The notes: a model not told the origin generated them from the sequence alone. DNA of 64,000 bases from an uncultured bacterium (GCA_937920515.1 CALEUG010000001.1:1-64000); one strand, 5' to 3'; shown: positions 19,555-31,963, counted from the first letter of the stretch. Numbers and translations are program-made.

Positions 19555-19900
19555 GAAGCCGGAGTCTTTTCGGAATGGCAAATAAAAAAAAACTTGCTAT
19601 ACCAGAATCCCCTTAATCCTATCTGCGCAGGCCGCAGGGCTGGCTTCGGCCAGAACATGAAAAGATGGGAACCCGTTAAGGCATCGGAAGCCGGGGCAAT
19701 GTTCAGAACGCAAAACCGGCCACCTCTTACAAAGCATCAGGCCCGGAAACTTGCTTATTCCCGGGCAAAACGACTGATTAGATGACAGGCGTCATCCAGA
19801 ATAGACACCTTTTCTTCCGGGAGCGGCCGTTTTCCCCTGTTAATTTGCCCCCAAAACTGGCACAAATTATGCATTAATTTCGGGTGTAAAGGAGCTTAAG

Positions 19901-21898
19901 ATGAGAAACAAGAGATTTTTCCTGATTGCGGGATTAATTCTACTCCTGGCTTTCTACGCCCCCACCCGGGCCCAGGAACAGCCGCCCCAGGTAGAACAGA
20001 CCCAGGAAGAAACTAAATATACCAGCGAGTCGATCGGCCGGGTCAGCTTCCTTGAGGGCAAAGCTTTTATCCAGAGAGCGGCCGATATCGGCTACGAGGA
20101 AGCCGTGGTCAACGACCCGGTGGCCGAAGGCGACCGCCTGGTGACGTCCGAAGGGCGGATGGAGATTCAGTTCGGCCGTCGAAATTACCTGCGCCTTGAT
20201 AACGATACCAAACTGGATATCATGAGCCTGCCCCGCAGGGATAACGACCTGGTAAGATTTCGCGTCTGGTCAGGCCATGTCTATTTCGCCATCAACAACC
20301 TCAAGCGGGAAAAGGGAATTGAAATTCATACCCCCGATTCTTCCTTCTATGTCCTGGAAAAGGGCATCTTCAGAATCGACGTGGAAGAAGGCCGCGGCAC
20401 CGAAATCCTGGTCTTCAAGGGGCTGGTGGAAGCGGCCGGCGAGCAGAATTCTTACCTGGTGAAGGGCGAGCAGCGCCTGGAAATGGCCGAGGGCCGCTTC
20501 TCTTCCAGGCCTGCTGGTTTCCGCCCGGTGGCTGACGACGGCTTCGACCGCTGGAACCAGGCCCGCGACCAGCAGACCAGCCGCCTCTACGCCAGGCGTT
20601 ATCTGCCCGAAGACCTGGCCGAGTATGAAGGCGAGCTCAATCAATACGGCGACTGGGTCTACCTGGCTCCTTACGGTTACGTCTGGGTGCCGCGGGGTGT
20701 GGCCGATGACTGGCGACCCTACTATTACGGCCGCTGGGTCTGGGTGCCTCTGACCGGCTGGACCTGGGTTCCTTACGAGCCCTGGGGCTGGGTGGCTTTC
20801 CACTACGGGCGCTGGCACTGGGCCGTGGGCCTCGGCTGGTACTGGATTCCCCATTATGCCTGGGGTCCGGCCTGGGTCAGCTGGTGGTGGGACATGGATT
20901 ATTTCTGCTGGGCTCCGCTCGGCTGGTACGGATACCCGGTGGTTGTGATCAACAATGTTTTTTACGCCAGGTACGTGGGTCACTACCCGATTCATTCCCG
21001 GGCCCTGGTTGTGGTCAGAAAAGACCAGCTGCGGGCCCGCGACATTTCCCGGGCTGCCCTGCGACCCGAAAACCTCAGAGCGACCAACCTTGAAAATAAG
21101 AAGATCAGCCTGACCAGCCGGCAACTCCCCTTTCGCCCGGAAGGCTCTAAGCTGACAGTGGAGAAACTGGATGGGAAGCGGGTCCTGGTCAGGCAGGACA
21201 GCCAGGGCACCGGCCTGAAACAGGGTTTGACCGGAACACCTGGAAGAATTTCCGGGAGCAGGGATACGAGCACAGCCAGTCCAGAACGTCTCCGTCCGGC
21301 CACCAAGACGGGAGAAAAACCGGCTCAGGCTTCAAGCGAAAAGGGAAAAACAATTCAGCCCAAAAACCAGGGCGGAGATAAAAGCTCCACATCGGCCAAA
21401 CCTTCAAAAAGCACCCCGGCTTCCGGCAAGGTGACTCCCAGAAAAATTAAAAAAGATGATTCGCCTTCTCCCCTGGCCGCCCGTTCATACAGCCCGGCTG
21501 ACTCCGACCGGACCATCAGAACCTATCCTTCGTCCTCGAGCCTGAGCTCCCGTAGCCTCAGCCGGCCGGCGAGCGGCTACAGCTCCGGCTATCTGACGCC
21601 GGGCCAAAGCTACAGCCCGCCTTCAACTGCCCCCGGCAGAAGCTACGGCAGCACTCTATCCAGGTCGTCGACCAGCTCCATAAACGAACACTATTCTCCC
21701 TCCCGCCTCAGCTCGCCCCGCAGCTCAAACCTTTCCAGCACCCGGTCGCATTCCTCGGGCCCCGGCTCCGGTTATTCCAGAATTGGTTCCTCCAGCTCAG
21801 GCTCCTCCAGGATCGGTTCATTTAGCAGAGGTTCCGGCTCCAGCGGTTCGTCGCTCAGCTCTTCGTCAAGGTCAGGCTCAGTCAGCCGCAAGAAATAG
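19901..21898 (+). CDS. FecR-domain protein with Trp/Tyr-rich DUF6600-like region and Ser-rich low-complexity tail
   Basis: signal peptide, FecR-like segment (GRVSFLEGKAFIQRA...RMEIQFGRRNYLRLDNDTKLDI), WVPYEPWGWVAFHYGRWHW repeats, SSS/RS-rich C-terminus. Confidence 0.85.
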   Translation: MRNKRFFLIAGLILLLAFYAPTRAQEQPPQVEQTQEETKYTSESIGRVSFLEGKAFIQRAADIGYEEAVVNDPVAEGDRLVTSEGRMEIQFGRRNYLRLDNDTKLDIMSLPRRDNDLVRFRVWSGHVYFAINNLKREKGIEIHTPDSSFYVLEKGIFRIDVEEGRGTEILVFKGLVEAAGEQNSYLVKGEQRLEMAEGRFSSRPAGFRPVADDGFDRWNQARDQQTSRLYARRYLPEDLAEYEGELNQYGDWVYLAPYGYVWVPRGVADDWRPYYYGRWVWVPLTGWTWVPYEPWGWVAFHYGRWHWAVGLGWYWIPHYAWGPAWVSWWWDMDYFCWAPLGWYGYPVVVINNVFYARYVGHYPIHSRALVVVRKDQLRARDISRAALRPENLRATNLENKKISLTSRQLPFRPEGSKLTVEKLDGKRVLVRQDSQGTGLKQGLTGTPGRISGSRDTSTASPERLRPATKTGEKPAQASSEKGKTIQPKNQGGDKSSTSAKPSKSTPASGKVTPRKIKKDDSPSPLAARSYSPADSDRTIRTYPSSSSLSSRSLSRPASGYSSGYLTPGQSYSPPSTAPGRSYGSTLSRSSTSSINEHYSPSRLSSPRSSNLSSTRSHSSGPGSGYSRIGSSSSGSSRIGSFSRGSGSSGSSLSSSSRSGSVSRKK

Positions 21899-21986
21899 GA
21901 CCTAAGAACCCCGACCAGAGTAAGGTACTTTTTTAAGAATGTCGTGGTTGGGAGGGGGGAAGTCCGGGCTATTGCCTGGCCCGGGA

Positions 21987-22042
21987 CCGGAAGTTCGGGC
22001 AGCAGCTTAAAGGTCCATACCAGAAATCAACTTCCGGATTTT
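21987..22042 (+). terminator. candidate terminator-like hairpin downstream of the FecR-type gene (9-bp stem CCGGAAGTT/AACTTCCGG, then ATTTTT)
   Basis: perfect inverted repeat 21987-21995 / 22029-22037 followed by ATTTTT; long loop lowers confidence. Confidence 0.35.
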
Positions 22043-22246
22043 TAGTTTAGCAGTTCTTCTGGCCTGTCAGGGCAGTCGGCAGAACCATCAGGGAACTTAC
22101 TACCAGGTATCAGGCCGGGCTGGCACCCGGAGCTAAAATCCCGTTCTCTCTAACCTTCTGACTTTCAGGCTTTTTCTGAAAATTTAAACCTCTACTTAAA
22201 ATCTTTGAATTCTTCAAGACTTTCAGGTATTGCAGCGGGCCTGATT

Positions 22247-22272
22247 AATATATGAATAAATCTTCATATATT
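22247..22272. repeat. perfect inverted repeat AATATATGAA-N6-TTCATATATT, candidate operator
   Basis: 10-bp arms at 22247-22256 and 22263-22272; shares half-sites with 39409-39430. Confidence 0.6.
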
Positions 22273-22296
22273 GTCTCACTTTCCCCTGTCCGGCAA

Positions 22297-24759
22297 TCAG
22301 TCGCGATCTCCCCTCTCTTCCCGGGCCTTTCGTTCCGAGTAATAATCCAGGACCCGCAGGTGGTCCTGCAGCGAGCAATAGCGGTTGGGCTCGGTTCCGG
22401 GCAGGAAGACTTCCTGGAAGGGATACTTGCAGACGGGCGAGGCCAGCAGCCCGGTCTTGCGGTCTATGGTCACGAAGACCAGGTTGGGCGGAACCTCGAA
22501 ATCTTCAATCAGGATGGCTTCCGGGTTGGTTACGGTTCCTGTTTCAGCCCCCGGAGATATTTCAGGATAGGAAGCGACAAATTCTTTCTTCTTTTCTTCA
22601 ATCACCCGGGCGAAGAAATCACGCCAGACAGGCAGGGCCACCACTGCCCCGGACTGCCGGTTGCCAAGGCTTATCTTGGTGTCATAACCCACCCAGACCC
22701 CGGCGCACAGCGAGGGCGAAAAACCGATGAACCAGGCATCGGTGAACTTGTTGGTGGTGCCGGTCTTGCCCCCCAGCGGCCAGTTGAGCGATGCGGCTGC
22801 GGCCGCCGTTCCCCTCTGGACAACGCCCTGCAGCAGGTAGGTCATCATGTAGGCAATCTGGGGTGAAATGACTTCTTCGGTCTGGGGCAGGTTTTCCTCC
22901 AGGACGTTGCCGTCTTTATCCTCAATCCTGACGATAAAATAGGGCCGGGCCCTCAGCCCCTTGTTGGGAAAAACGCTGAAGGCCGAGACCAGCTCCTGCA
23001 GGGTGACCTCGAAGGCTCCCAGGGCCAGCGACAGGTAGGGGTAAATGGTGGAAGTCAGTCCGAACTTGCGGCAATATTCAACGCCCACCTGGGGCGAAAT
23101 GTAATCCAGCAGCTTGGCCGTGACCACGTTCCTGGACCCCTCCAGCCCGGACCTCAGGGTTACCGCCCCGTGATACTCGCCGTCATAATTTTTCGGCGAC
23201 CAGGGGTTGCCGGTCCACCTGTCTACGAAGTTGGTCGGCTCATCGACGATGACACTGGCCGGGGTGAACCCCTTTTCCAGGGCAGCTGTGTAGAATATCG
23301 GCTTGATGGCCGAACCGGTCTGGCGCAGGGCCTGGGTGGCCCGGTTGAACTGGCTGCGCTTGAAGGAATAACCGCCGACCATGGCCTTGATCTGGCCGGT
23401 GGCCACGTCGACGGCAATAAAGGCTCCCTCTACCGCCGGTTCCTGGTCCAGATTGACCCGGGCCATCTTGGTAGCTTCATCCACTGACTGCACTTCAACC
23501 AGGATGACATCCCCTGGCTTTATCAGCTCGTTCAGGTAGCGCGCCCTGGTCCACTCAATGCCCTTGCTGGTCATCAGGCCGGTATAATTTTTAAGCCTGA
23601 CCCTGGCTTCGGTCTTCCCGGCTTCCAGGACGATGGCCTGTTCCGTCTTCCCCGGGACGGGGGCCAGGCTGTCCCAGTCGTCAAGCCAGATTTTTTCCAG
23701 GTCGCTTTTGCCCTCAGCCAGCAGGTTGCGCTTGTCCTTTCGCCAGCCGTTCTTCTTATCCTGAACTCGCAGGCCGCGGCCGAGCGCTTCCTCGGCATAT
23801 TTCTGGTAGTTAGAGTTAAGAGTGGTGTAAATTTTCAGGCCACCGCGGTAGAGGGCATCGTCGCCGTACTTGCGCTCAATATATTTTCTGACTTCCTCGT
23901 AAAAGTAGGAGCCGGCTTCAGCCGTCTGCCTCCGCAGTGGCAGGACTTCAAGTGGCTGCTTCTTCAATTCCTCCGCCTGCTGCCGGCTGATGAATCCCTC
24001 TTCGGCCAGGCGGTTCAGAACGTGGTTGCGGCGGTTGAGTGTTACCTTAGGATTATTGTATGGAGAATATATGGCCGGACCACGAAAGATACCGGCCAGC
24101 AGGGCCGCCTCGGACAGAGTTAATTCCGTGACACTCTTGCCGAAATAGAGCTGGGCTGCCGATTCCACTCCCCACGTTCCATGGCCCAGGTAAAACTGGT
24201 TGCAGTAAAGTTCCAGGATTTTTTCCTTGGTATAACGTCGCTCAATTTCCATGGCCACGAACATTTCCTTGAGCTTGCGGCGGATGGTCTGCTGGGGATA
24301 GAGAAAAAGGCTCCGGGCTAACTGCTGGGTGATGGTGCTACCCCCATGAAGCCGGCTTTTGCCCAGGATTATCCTGTATAAATCTTCCTTCAGTGCTCTC
24401 AGGATGCCCCGGTAATCTATGCCCCGGTGGGCAAAAAACCTCGGGTCCTCGGTGGCGATGATGGCCTGTTTAAGGGTTTCGGGAATCTTTTCGTAGGGGA
24501 TCTGAATTCTTCTTTCGGCCGCAAACTCTTTGGTCGGCTGGCCGTCGTCGGCATAGACCACTGAAATTATTTTTGGCTTGATCTGTTCCAGCTCCCCGAC
24601 ATCAGGCAGGTTTTCCCTTATGGCCAGGTAAGCCCCGAACATTCCACCCAGGGCCAGGGCCACCAGGAGCAGCAGCGAAAGCAGAAGTCCGCTTACAATT
24701 TTCTTCCGGTTGAAGGGTGGAACCCTGATCTTGAAAACGATTTTTTTTCTTTCGGGCAT
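22297..24759 (-). CDS. class A penicillin-binding protein 1A (transglycosylase/transpeptidase)
   Basis: ATEDPRFFAHRGIDYRGILRA, GGSTITQQLARSLFL, SxxK in TGSAIKPI, KTG in GGKTGTTNKFTDAWFIGF. Confidence 0.96.
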   Translation of the reverse strand: MPERKKIVFKIRVPPFNRKKIVSGLLLSLLLLVALALGGMFGAYLAIRENLPDVGELEQIKPKIISVVYADDGQPTKEFAAERRIQIPYEKIPETLKQAIIATEDPRFFAHRGIDYRGILRALKEDLYRIILGKSRLHGGSTITQQLARSLFLYPQQTIRRKLKEMFVAMEIERRYTKEKILELYCNQFYLGHGTWGVESAAQLYFGKSVTELTLSEAALLAGIFRGPAIYSPYNNPKVTLNRRNHVLNRLAEEGFISRQQAEELKKQPLEVLPLRRQTAEAGSYFYEEVRKYIERKYGDDALYRGGLKIYTTLNSNYQKYAEEALGRGLRVQDKKNGWRKDKRNLLAEGKSDLEKIWLDDWDSLAPVPGKTEQAIVLEAGKTEARVRLKNYTGLMTSKGIEWTRARYLNELIKPGDVILVEVQSVDEATKMARVNLDQEPAVEGAFIAVDVATGQIKAMVGGYSFKRSQFNRATQALRQTGSAIKPIFYTAALEKGFTPASVIVDEPTNFVDRWTGNPWSPKNYDGEYHGAVTLRSGLEGSRNVVTAKLLDYISPQVGVEYCRKFGLTSTIYPYLSLALGAFEVTLQELVSAFSVFPNKGLRARPYFIVRIEDKDGNVLEENLPQTEEVISPQIAYMMTYLLQGVVQRGTAAAAASLNWPLGGKTGTTNKFTDAWFIGFSPSLCAGVWVGYDTKISLGNRQSGAVVALPVWRDFFARVIEEKKKEFVASYPEISPGAETGTVTNPEAILIEDFEVPPNLVFVTIDRKTGLLASPVCKYPFQEVFLPGTEPNRYCSLQDHLRVLDYYSERKAREERGDRD

Positions 24760-25045
24760 CTTAGTCCAGTCTGAAACTTATAACTGCCAGCAAGAAAAAT
24801 AATATATCAGATTAAAGGGTAAAAAAACAATGCCTGCCGGCTTATGCTGGCCTATTTGCTATTTGTTTCCTTGATAGCTCAGATGGCTCAGGTGTCCTGT
24901 CAAGGCGCGACACCTCCCGGGCTCGCTCCGCCCATTCCTTCGTGGGAAACACTTGAGCTACGGGTCTACGGGTGCAGGAGACAGACACCAGACCGCCCTC
25001 CGGCAATCGTTGTTGCCAATAACATTAAAAGATAAACAGCCCCGC

Positions 25046-25684
25046 TTATTTTAGCTCAGGGAATTTCTTCAGAAAATGCGACCAGATTTTCCGGTGAATG
25101 ACCGCGGGGGCGGGTCGGCCGTCGACCACCAGGCACTGCGGGTCCCGGAAAGAAAGGAAAATTTTCCGGACCTGTTTAAGATATTCTTTTTCCTCAAAAT
25201 GCCCGTAAATGACCGGCCTGTCCTTGATCCGGCGCAGCCCGGTGGAGACCGGGACATCCAGGATGAAAACCAGGTCGGGGACGACAGCAAATCTCAGCTG
25301 CCGGCGCCAGATTTCTTCCAGCGGCAGCCCGCGGGCCCCCTGGTAAGCCAGGGTTGAATAATAATAACGGTCCAGGATTACTGTCTTTCCGGCTTTGAGG
25401 GCGGGCCTGATGTTTTTTGACACGTTCTCTTTCCGGTCCCTGATAAAAAGTTCCAGTTCTTCTTCGGGAGTGATCGAGCCGCTGGTCAGCGAGAGCTCCC
25501 TTATCTTTTGTCCCCATTTTCCCCCGGTGGGTTCCCTCAGTGTAACCACCTCCAGACCCCGGCGGCGCAGCCGCCTGGCCAGAAGTTCTACCTGGGTGGA
25601 CTTGCCGGAACCGTCGATTCCCTCGAAGACGATAAACAGCCCACTTCCCGTCTTTTTCCCTTTCAGCCGGTTTTTTTCTTTCAT
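25046..25684 (-). CDS. tmk: thymidylate kinase
   Basis: FEGIDGSGKSTQVELL, LREPTGGKWGQKIR, DRYYYSTLAYQGARG. Confidence 0.95.
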   Translation of the reverse strand: MKEKNRLKGKKTGSGLFIVFEGIDGSGKSTQVELLARRLRRRGLEVVTLREPTGGKWGQKIRELSLTSGSITPEEELELFIRDRKENVSKNIRPALKAGKTVILDRYYYSTLAYQGARGLPLEEIWRRQLRFAVVPDLVFILDVPVSTGLRRIKDRPVIYGHFEEKEYLKQVRKIFLSFRDPQCLVVDGRPAPAVIHRKIWSHFLKKFPELK

Positions 25685-25844
25685 GACACCATTCTCATTG
25701 TTCTCCTATCTTACCGGCTAAACCCGGCCAATGCAACCATCCCTCTGGTCTTCTGGTTATTCTATAAACCAGGCCAGGAGCCTGGATTCGTTGAATTTTC
25801 TTACCGGTTATGTTAATTTTAATTATCTCCGAGGGAGGCCTATC

Positions 25845-27362
25845 ATGAAGAAATACCTTTGGATCGGCGCCATAAGTTTTCTGGCTGGCTTTCTGCTGGC
25901 CGGCTACTTTCTCCTTTTACCTGAAAAGCCGGCTCCGGTCACAAATTCAAATAAACCGGGCCCGGCCCTGAACAATCACCTGCTGGCAGCTGAAAGGAGC
26001 CTTCCAGCTCCAGAATTTTTCTCCGGCCAGGATTTTGTTCGGGTTGTAGAAAAGGTCGGCCCGGCCGTGGTCAGGGTGGTGACCGAGAGAGTGGAACAGG
26101 TTCGGTCCTTCGGTTTCGACGAGGACTGGCCGTTCCAGGATTTCTGGGACAGGTTCTTCGGCGCTCCGCCCCGGTCTCGCGATCGTCAGCCGCGTGAATT
26201 TCGTTCCCAGGCTGAAGGTTCGGGTTTCTTCATCTCCCCCGATGGATACATTCTGACCAACAACCACATAGTCGAAAAGTCTGTCAAGGTGAGTGTCACC
26301 ACCATTGAAGGTAAAGACTACGAAGCCAAGATTGTCGGCCGGGATGCAGCCACCGACCTGGCCCTGCTCAAGGTTGAGGGCAAGAATTTTCCCTATGCCG
26401 TCCTGGGCGATTCCTCGGCCATCAAGGTGGGCGAATGGGTTCTGGCCATAGGTAACCCCTTCGGAATGGAACACACGGTAACCGCCGGAATAATCAGCGC
26501 CAAGGGACGACAGCTGGGGCTGGGGGCCAACACCCCGACCTACCAGGACTTTATCCAGACTGATGCCGCCATCAACCGCGGCAACAGCGGTGGCCCGCTG
26601 ATCAACCTTAAAGGCGAGGTTATCGGCATCAACAGCAACATCCTGACCCCGAGCGGCGGCAACATCGGCATCGGCTTTGCCATCCCCTCCGACCTGGCCA
26701 AGAAGGTTGTGGCCCAGCTCAAAGAAAAAGGACGGGTGGTCCGGGGCCGCCTCGGCCTGCGCGGTACCGACATCACCGAATCGATGAAGAAGCAATTTAA
26801 CCTCAGGGTCAACAAGGGCGTAATCATTTCCCAGGTAGAACCCGAGGGCCCGGCCGAGAAAGCCGGACTCAAAAAATACGACGTCATCGTGGAAATCAAC
26901 GGCCAACCGGTGGAAAGCTGGAAGGACCTCAGGTTCAAGGTGGCTGACCTGCAACCCGGCGACCTGGTGACCATCAAGATTGTCCGCGACGGCAAGGAAA
27001 TGACCGTCAAGGCCCGGCTGGATGAGCTGGAACCGGAACAGGCTCCCGGTCCCAAAGAAAGCCTGGACAAGGATGTCGGCCTGGGTCTAACGGCCATTAC
27101 CCCATCGCTGGCCAGGCGCTACGGCCTGAGCACCACTGAGGGCCTGCTGGTCACCGAGGTCCGGCAGTTCAGTCCGGCCGCCAGGGCCGGACTTCAGACC
27201 GGCGACATCATTCTGGAGGTCAACCGGGTCAAGGTCAGCTCGGTCAAGGAATTTCAGGACATCCTGAAAAAGACCGAGTCCGGGGAGGAGATCATACTGT
27301 TAGTGCGCCGCGAAAGCGACGGTGAAAAGATAGACTTTATCGTCACCCTGAGAGTACCCTGA
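25845..27362 (+). CDS. Do/DegP-family serine endopeptidase with two PDZ domains
   Basis: start 25845 (MKKYLWIGAISFLAG) after GAGGGAGG; triad contexts TNNHIVE, DAATDLALLKV, NRGNSGGPL; two PDZ segments. Confidence 0.95.
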   Translation: MKKYLWIGAISFLAGFLLAGYFLLLPEKPAPVTNSNKPGPALNNHLLAAERSLPAPEFFSGQDFVRVVEKVGPAVVRVVTERVEQVRSFGFDEDWPFQDFWDRFFGAPPRSRDRQPREFRSQAEGSGFFISPDGYILTNNHIVEKSVKVSVTTIEGKDYEAKIVGRDAATDLALLKVEGKNFPYAVLGDSSAIKVGEWVLAIGNPFGMEHTVTAGIISAKGRQLGLGANTPTYQDFIQTDAAINRGNSGGPLINLKGEVIGINSNILTPSGGNIGIGFAIPSDLAKKVVAQLKEKGRVVRGRLGLRGTDITESMKKQFNLRVNKGVIISQVEPEGPAEKAGLKKYDVIVEINGQPVESWKDLRFKVADLQPGDLVTIKIVRDGKEMTVKARLDELEPEQAPGPKESLDKDVGLGLTAITPSLARRYGLSTTEGLLVTEVRQFSPAARAGLQTGDIILEVNRVKVSSVKEFQDILKKTESGEEIILLVRRESDGEKIDFIVTLRVP

Positions 27363-28210
27363 TGCAGTTCGCCAAACTTCACGCCCTGGGCAATGATTTC
27401 CTGGTGGTAGATGATCCGGCCCGGGTGGATGAAGCCGACCTGCCGGTAATATCCAGGCAGATGTGCGAGCGTCATACCGGCGTGGGGGCCGACGGAATTA
27501 TAATCCTGAAGCCCCCGCACAATCATCCCCTGCGTTTTGGCTTTCGCATCTTTAACGCCGACGGCTCCGAGGCCGAAATTTCGGGAAACGGTTTGCGCTG
27601 CGCCTCGGCTTACCTCTTCTACCGCCAACGGGTAAAGGGAACAAACGTCTTCTTTGAAACAGTGGCCGGAGAACGTGGCTGTCAGCTGGTGAAACGCGAA
27701 GGGAACCTGTTTGAGCTCAGAACTGAAATGGGCGAACCCCGATTCTCTTCCCGGGACATTCCCTTTGACGACGGCCAGGAGCATGAGCACATAATTGATT
27801 ATCCACTGTCCATAAATCGCAGGGTCTACCACATCACCTGCGTTTCAGTCGGCAATCCCCACTGCGGCATCTTCGTGGAAAGGTTCTTCCCGGCCAGGAT
27901 AGAGTGGCACCAGGTGGGCCAGGAACTGGAACATCATCCTTTCTTCCCCCACCGAACCAACGTTGAATTCATCCGGGTCCTTAACCGCCAGGAAATAGAG
28001 GTCCTGTTCTGGGAAAGGGGCGTGGGCGAAACCCTGAGCTCGGGCAGCGGTTCCTGCGCCGCGGCCGTGGCCGCCATACTCAAGGGCCTGACCGAAAGAA
28101 AAGTCCGGGTCTGGACCAGCATGGGCTCGCTGCTGGTGGAATGGGAAAAGGACCGGATTTTCCAGACCGGTCCGGCCCAGCTGGTATTCGAAGGCAATTT
28201 CCTGGTCTGA
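27362..28210 (+). CDS. dapF: diaminopimelate epimerase
   Basis: MQFAKLHALGNDFLVVDD, RIFNADGSEAEISGNGLRCAS, GSGSCAAAVAA; start overlaps upstream stop (TGATG). Confidence 0.95.
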   Translation: MQFAKLHALGNDFLVVDDPARVDEADLPVISRQMCERHTGVGADGIIILKPPHNHPLRFGFRIFNADGSEAEISGNGLRCASAYLFYRQRVKGTNVFFETVAGERGCQLVKREGNLFELRTEMGEPRFSSRDIPFDDGQEHEHIIDYPLSINRRVYHITCVSVGNPHCGIFVERFFPARIEWHQVGQELEHHPFFPHRTNVEFIRVLNRQEIEVLFWERGVGETLSSGSGSCAAAVAAILKGLTERKVRVWTSMGSLLVEWEKDRIFQTGPAQLVFEGNFLV

Positions 28211-28559
28211 AAAAACCAGATTTTATACGGTCCCGGGGCAGGATTCTGCCTCCGGGTGAGTCCAACTCTCTGCCCGGACACTATCAACCAGTTTGGGAAC
28301 TGCCAAGATGGCGGGGAATTATCGAGGAATAGAACGCAAAACATAAAGAAGCAAAAGCGGAGGCAACTTAAAAAAAGATCGGCCTTATTTTCGGGCTACC
28401 CGTCGTCCCAGACCTCCCCGGTCTCCATTCAGAACCGTTTCTGGCTGGCCTTTAGGTTATCATGACCATTGAAGAAGATTCGCCTTTCAGTAAGCTACAG
28501 CCCTGAGCTTAGAAAAATTCTTCAACATTTATGGACATACCGGTCCCGGCTCTGGCAGT

Positions 28560-31021
<2,462 letters not shown>

Positions 31022-31025
<4 letters not shown>

Positions 31026-31486
31026 CCTCCTTGACCTTCGTCCTTTTTTGACTGGACCTTAACCTCGATTTCTCTGGTCGTTTTCTTTTGCTTTCTGAGA
31101 ATAATTGTCAGCACTCCGTTCTCCAGCAAGGCCCGGGTGTCTTCCGCAGAGACCCAGACCGGCAGAACAATCTCCTTGTGAAAGAAACCCATCTCCCTTT
31201 CCAGGCGGTGGAAGCGTAACCGCGAAGCTTCCACCATTTCTTTCTTCAGGCCGCTGACCTCCAGGCGGTTGCCCCGCTGGACAATCCGCAGGTTCCTGGC
31301 CGGGACTCCGGGCACCTCTACCTCGACCACCACTTCCTCATCCTTTTCGTAGACGTCAGCCGCTGGCTCCCAGGCTAAGTAGGGGCTGCCCGGGCTTTCC
31401 CGCCTGAACATGATTTCGCCGCCTGAGCCTTTGATCTTAGTTTCCACCCTGAAAATTCTGGCCACCGGTTTGATTTTCTTTTTCAT
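31022..31486 (-). CDS. Hsp20/alpha-crystallin family small heat-shock protein
   Basis: alpha-crystallin domain EEVVVEVEVPGVPARNLRIVQRGNRLEVSG...FHKEIVLPVWV...ALLENGVLTIIL. Confidence 0.92.
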
Positions 31487-31507
31487 CGGAGTCAGAGAAT
31501 GCTGGCT

Positions 31508-31963
31508 TTATTTTTCTTTGAGCAGGTTTTCCAGCACATGCTTAAATTCTACCACATCCTTGAATTCGCGGTAGACCGAGGCAAACCTGATGTAGGCAAC
31601 CTTATCCAGTGCCTTGAGCCTTTCCATGACTATCTGGCCTATTTCCGAGGATTCCATTTCCTTGTCCGGCCGGTCCTGGAGAATGGATTCAATCTCTTCC
31701 ACGATCTCCTCCAGCTGGCTGATCTGGATCGGCCTTTTCTCACAGGCCTTCATTATTCCGCGGAGCAACTTCTGGCTGTCGAACGGCTGCCGGGTGCCGT
31801 CCTTCTTTACCACCATATAGGGCAGCTGTTCCAGCCGCTCGTAAGTGGTAAAGCGCTTCTTGCAGGACAGGCATTCCCGCCGGCGCCTGATGGACATGCC
31901 TTTCTGGCTTTCCCTGGAATCGATGACCTTGCTCTCCAGAAATCCGCAGTAGGGGCAGCGCAT
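31508..31963 (-). CDS. nrdR: transcriptional repressor NrdR
   Basis: [43 protein letters not shown] zinc ribbon + ATP-cone; start set at 31963 within ORF 31508..32044. Confidence 0.96.
   Translation of the reverse strand: MRCPYCGFLESKVIDSRESQKGMSIRRRRECLSCKKRFTTYERLEQLPYMVVKKDGTRQPFDSQKLLRGIMKACEKRPIQISQLEEIVEEIESILQDRPDKEMESSEIGQIVMERLKALDKVAYIRFASVYREFKDVVEFKHVLENLLKEK

Noticed and set aside
19594-19785. 63-aa ORF between the deacetylase and FecR-type genes; also considered as a riboswitch region
   Set aside because: No family match. The 'GGGAACCCG…' string vaguely resembles a cobalamin-riboswitch segment, but the B12 box and remaining conserved elements are missing.
20270-21124. 284-aa - strand ORF antisense to the FecR-type gene
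   Set aside because: Shadow ORF from the Trp/Gly-rich repeat region.
21951-22110. RNase P RNA-like strings (GGAAGTCCGGGCT, GCAGAACC…CTTAC)
   Set aside because: Conserved regions only about 125 nt apart, other conserved segments not found; treated only as a generic structured region.
24844-25035. 63-aa ORF upstream of PBP1A
   Set aside because: Overlaps the inverted-repeat region and shows no protein-like signal.
25947-26954. 335-aa - strand ORF antisense to degP
   Set aside because: Shadow of the well-supported HtrA/DegP gene.
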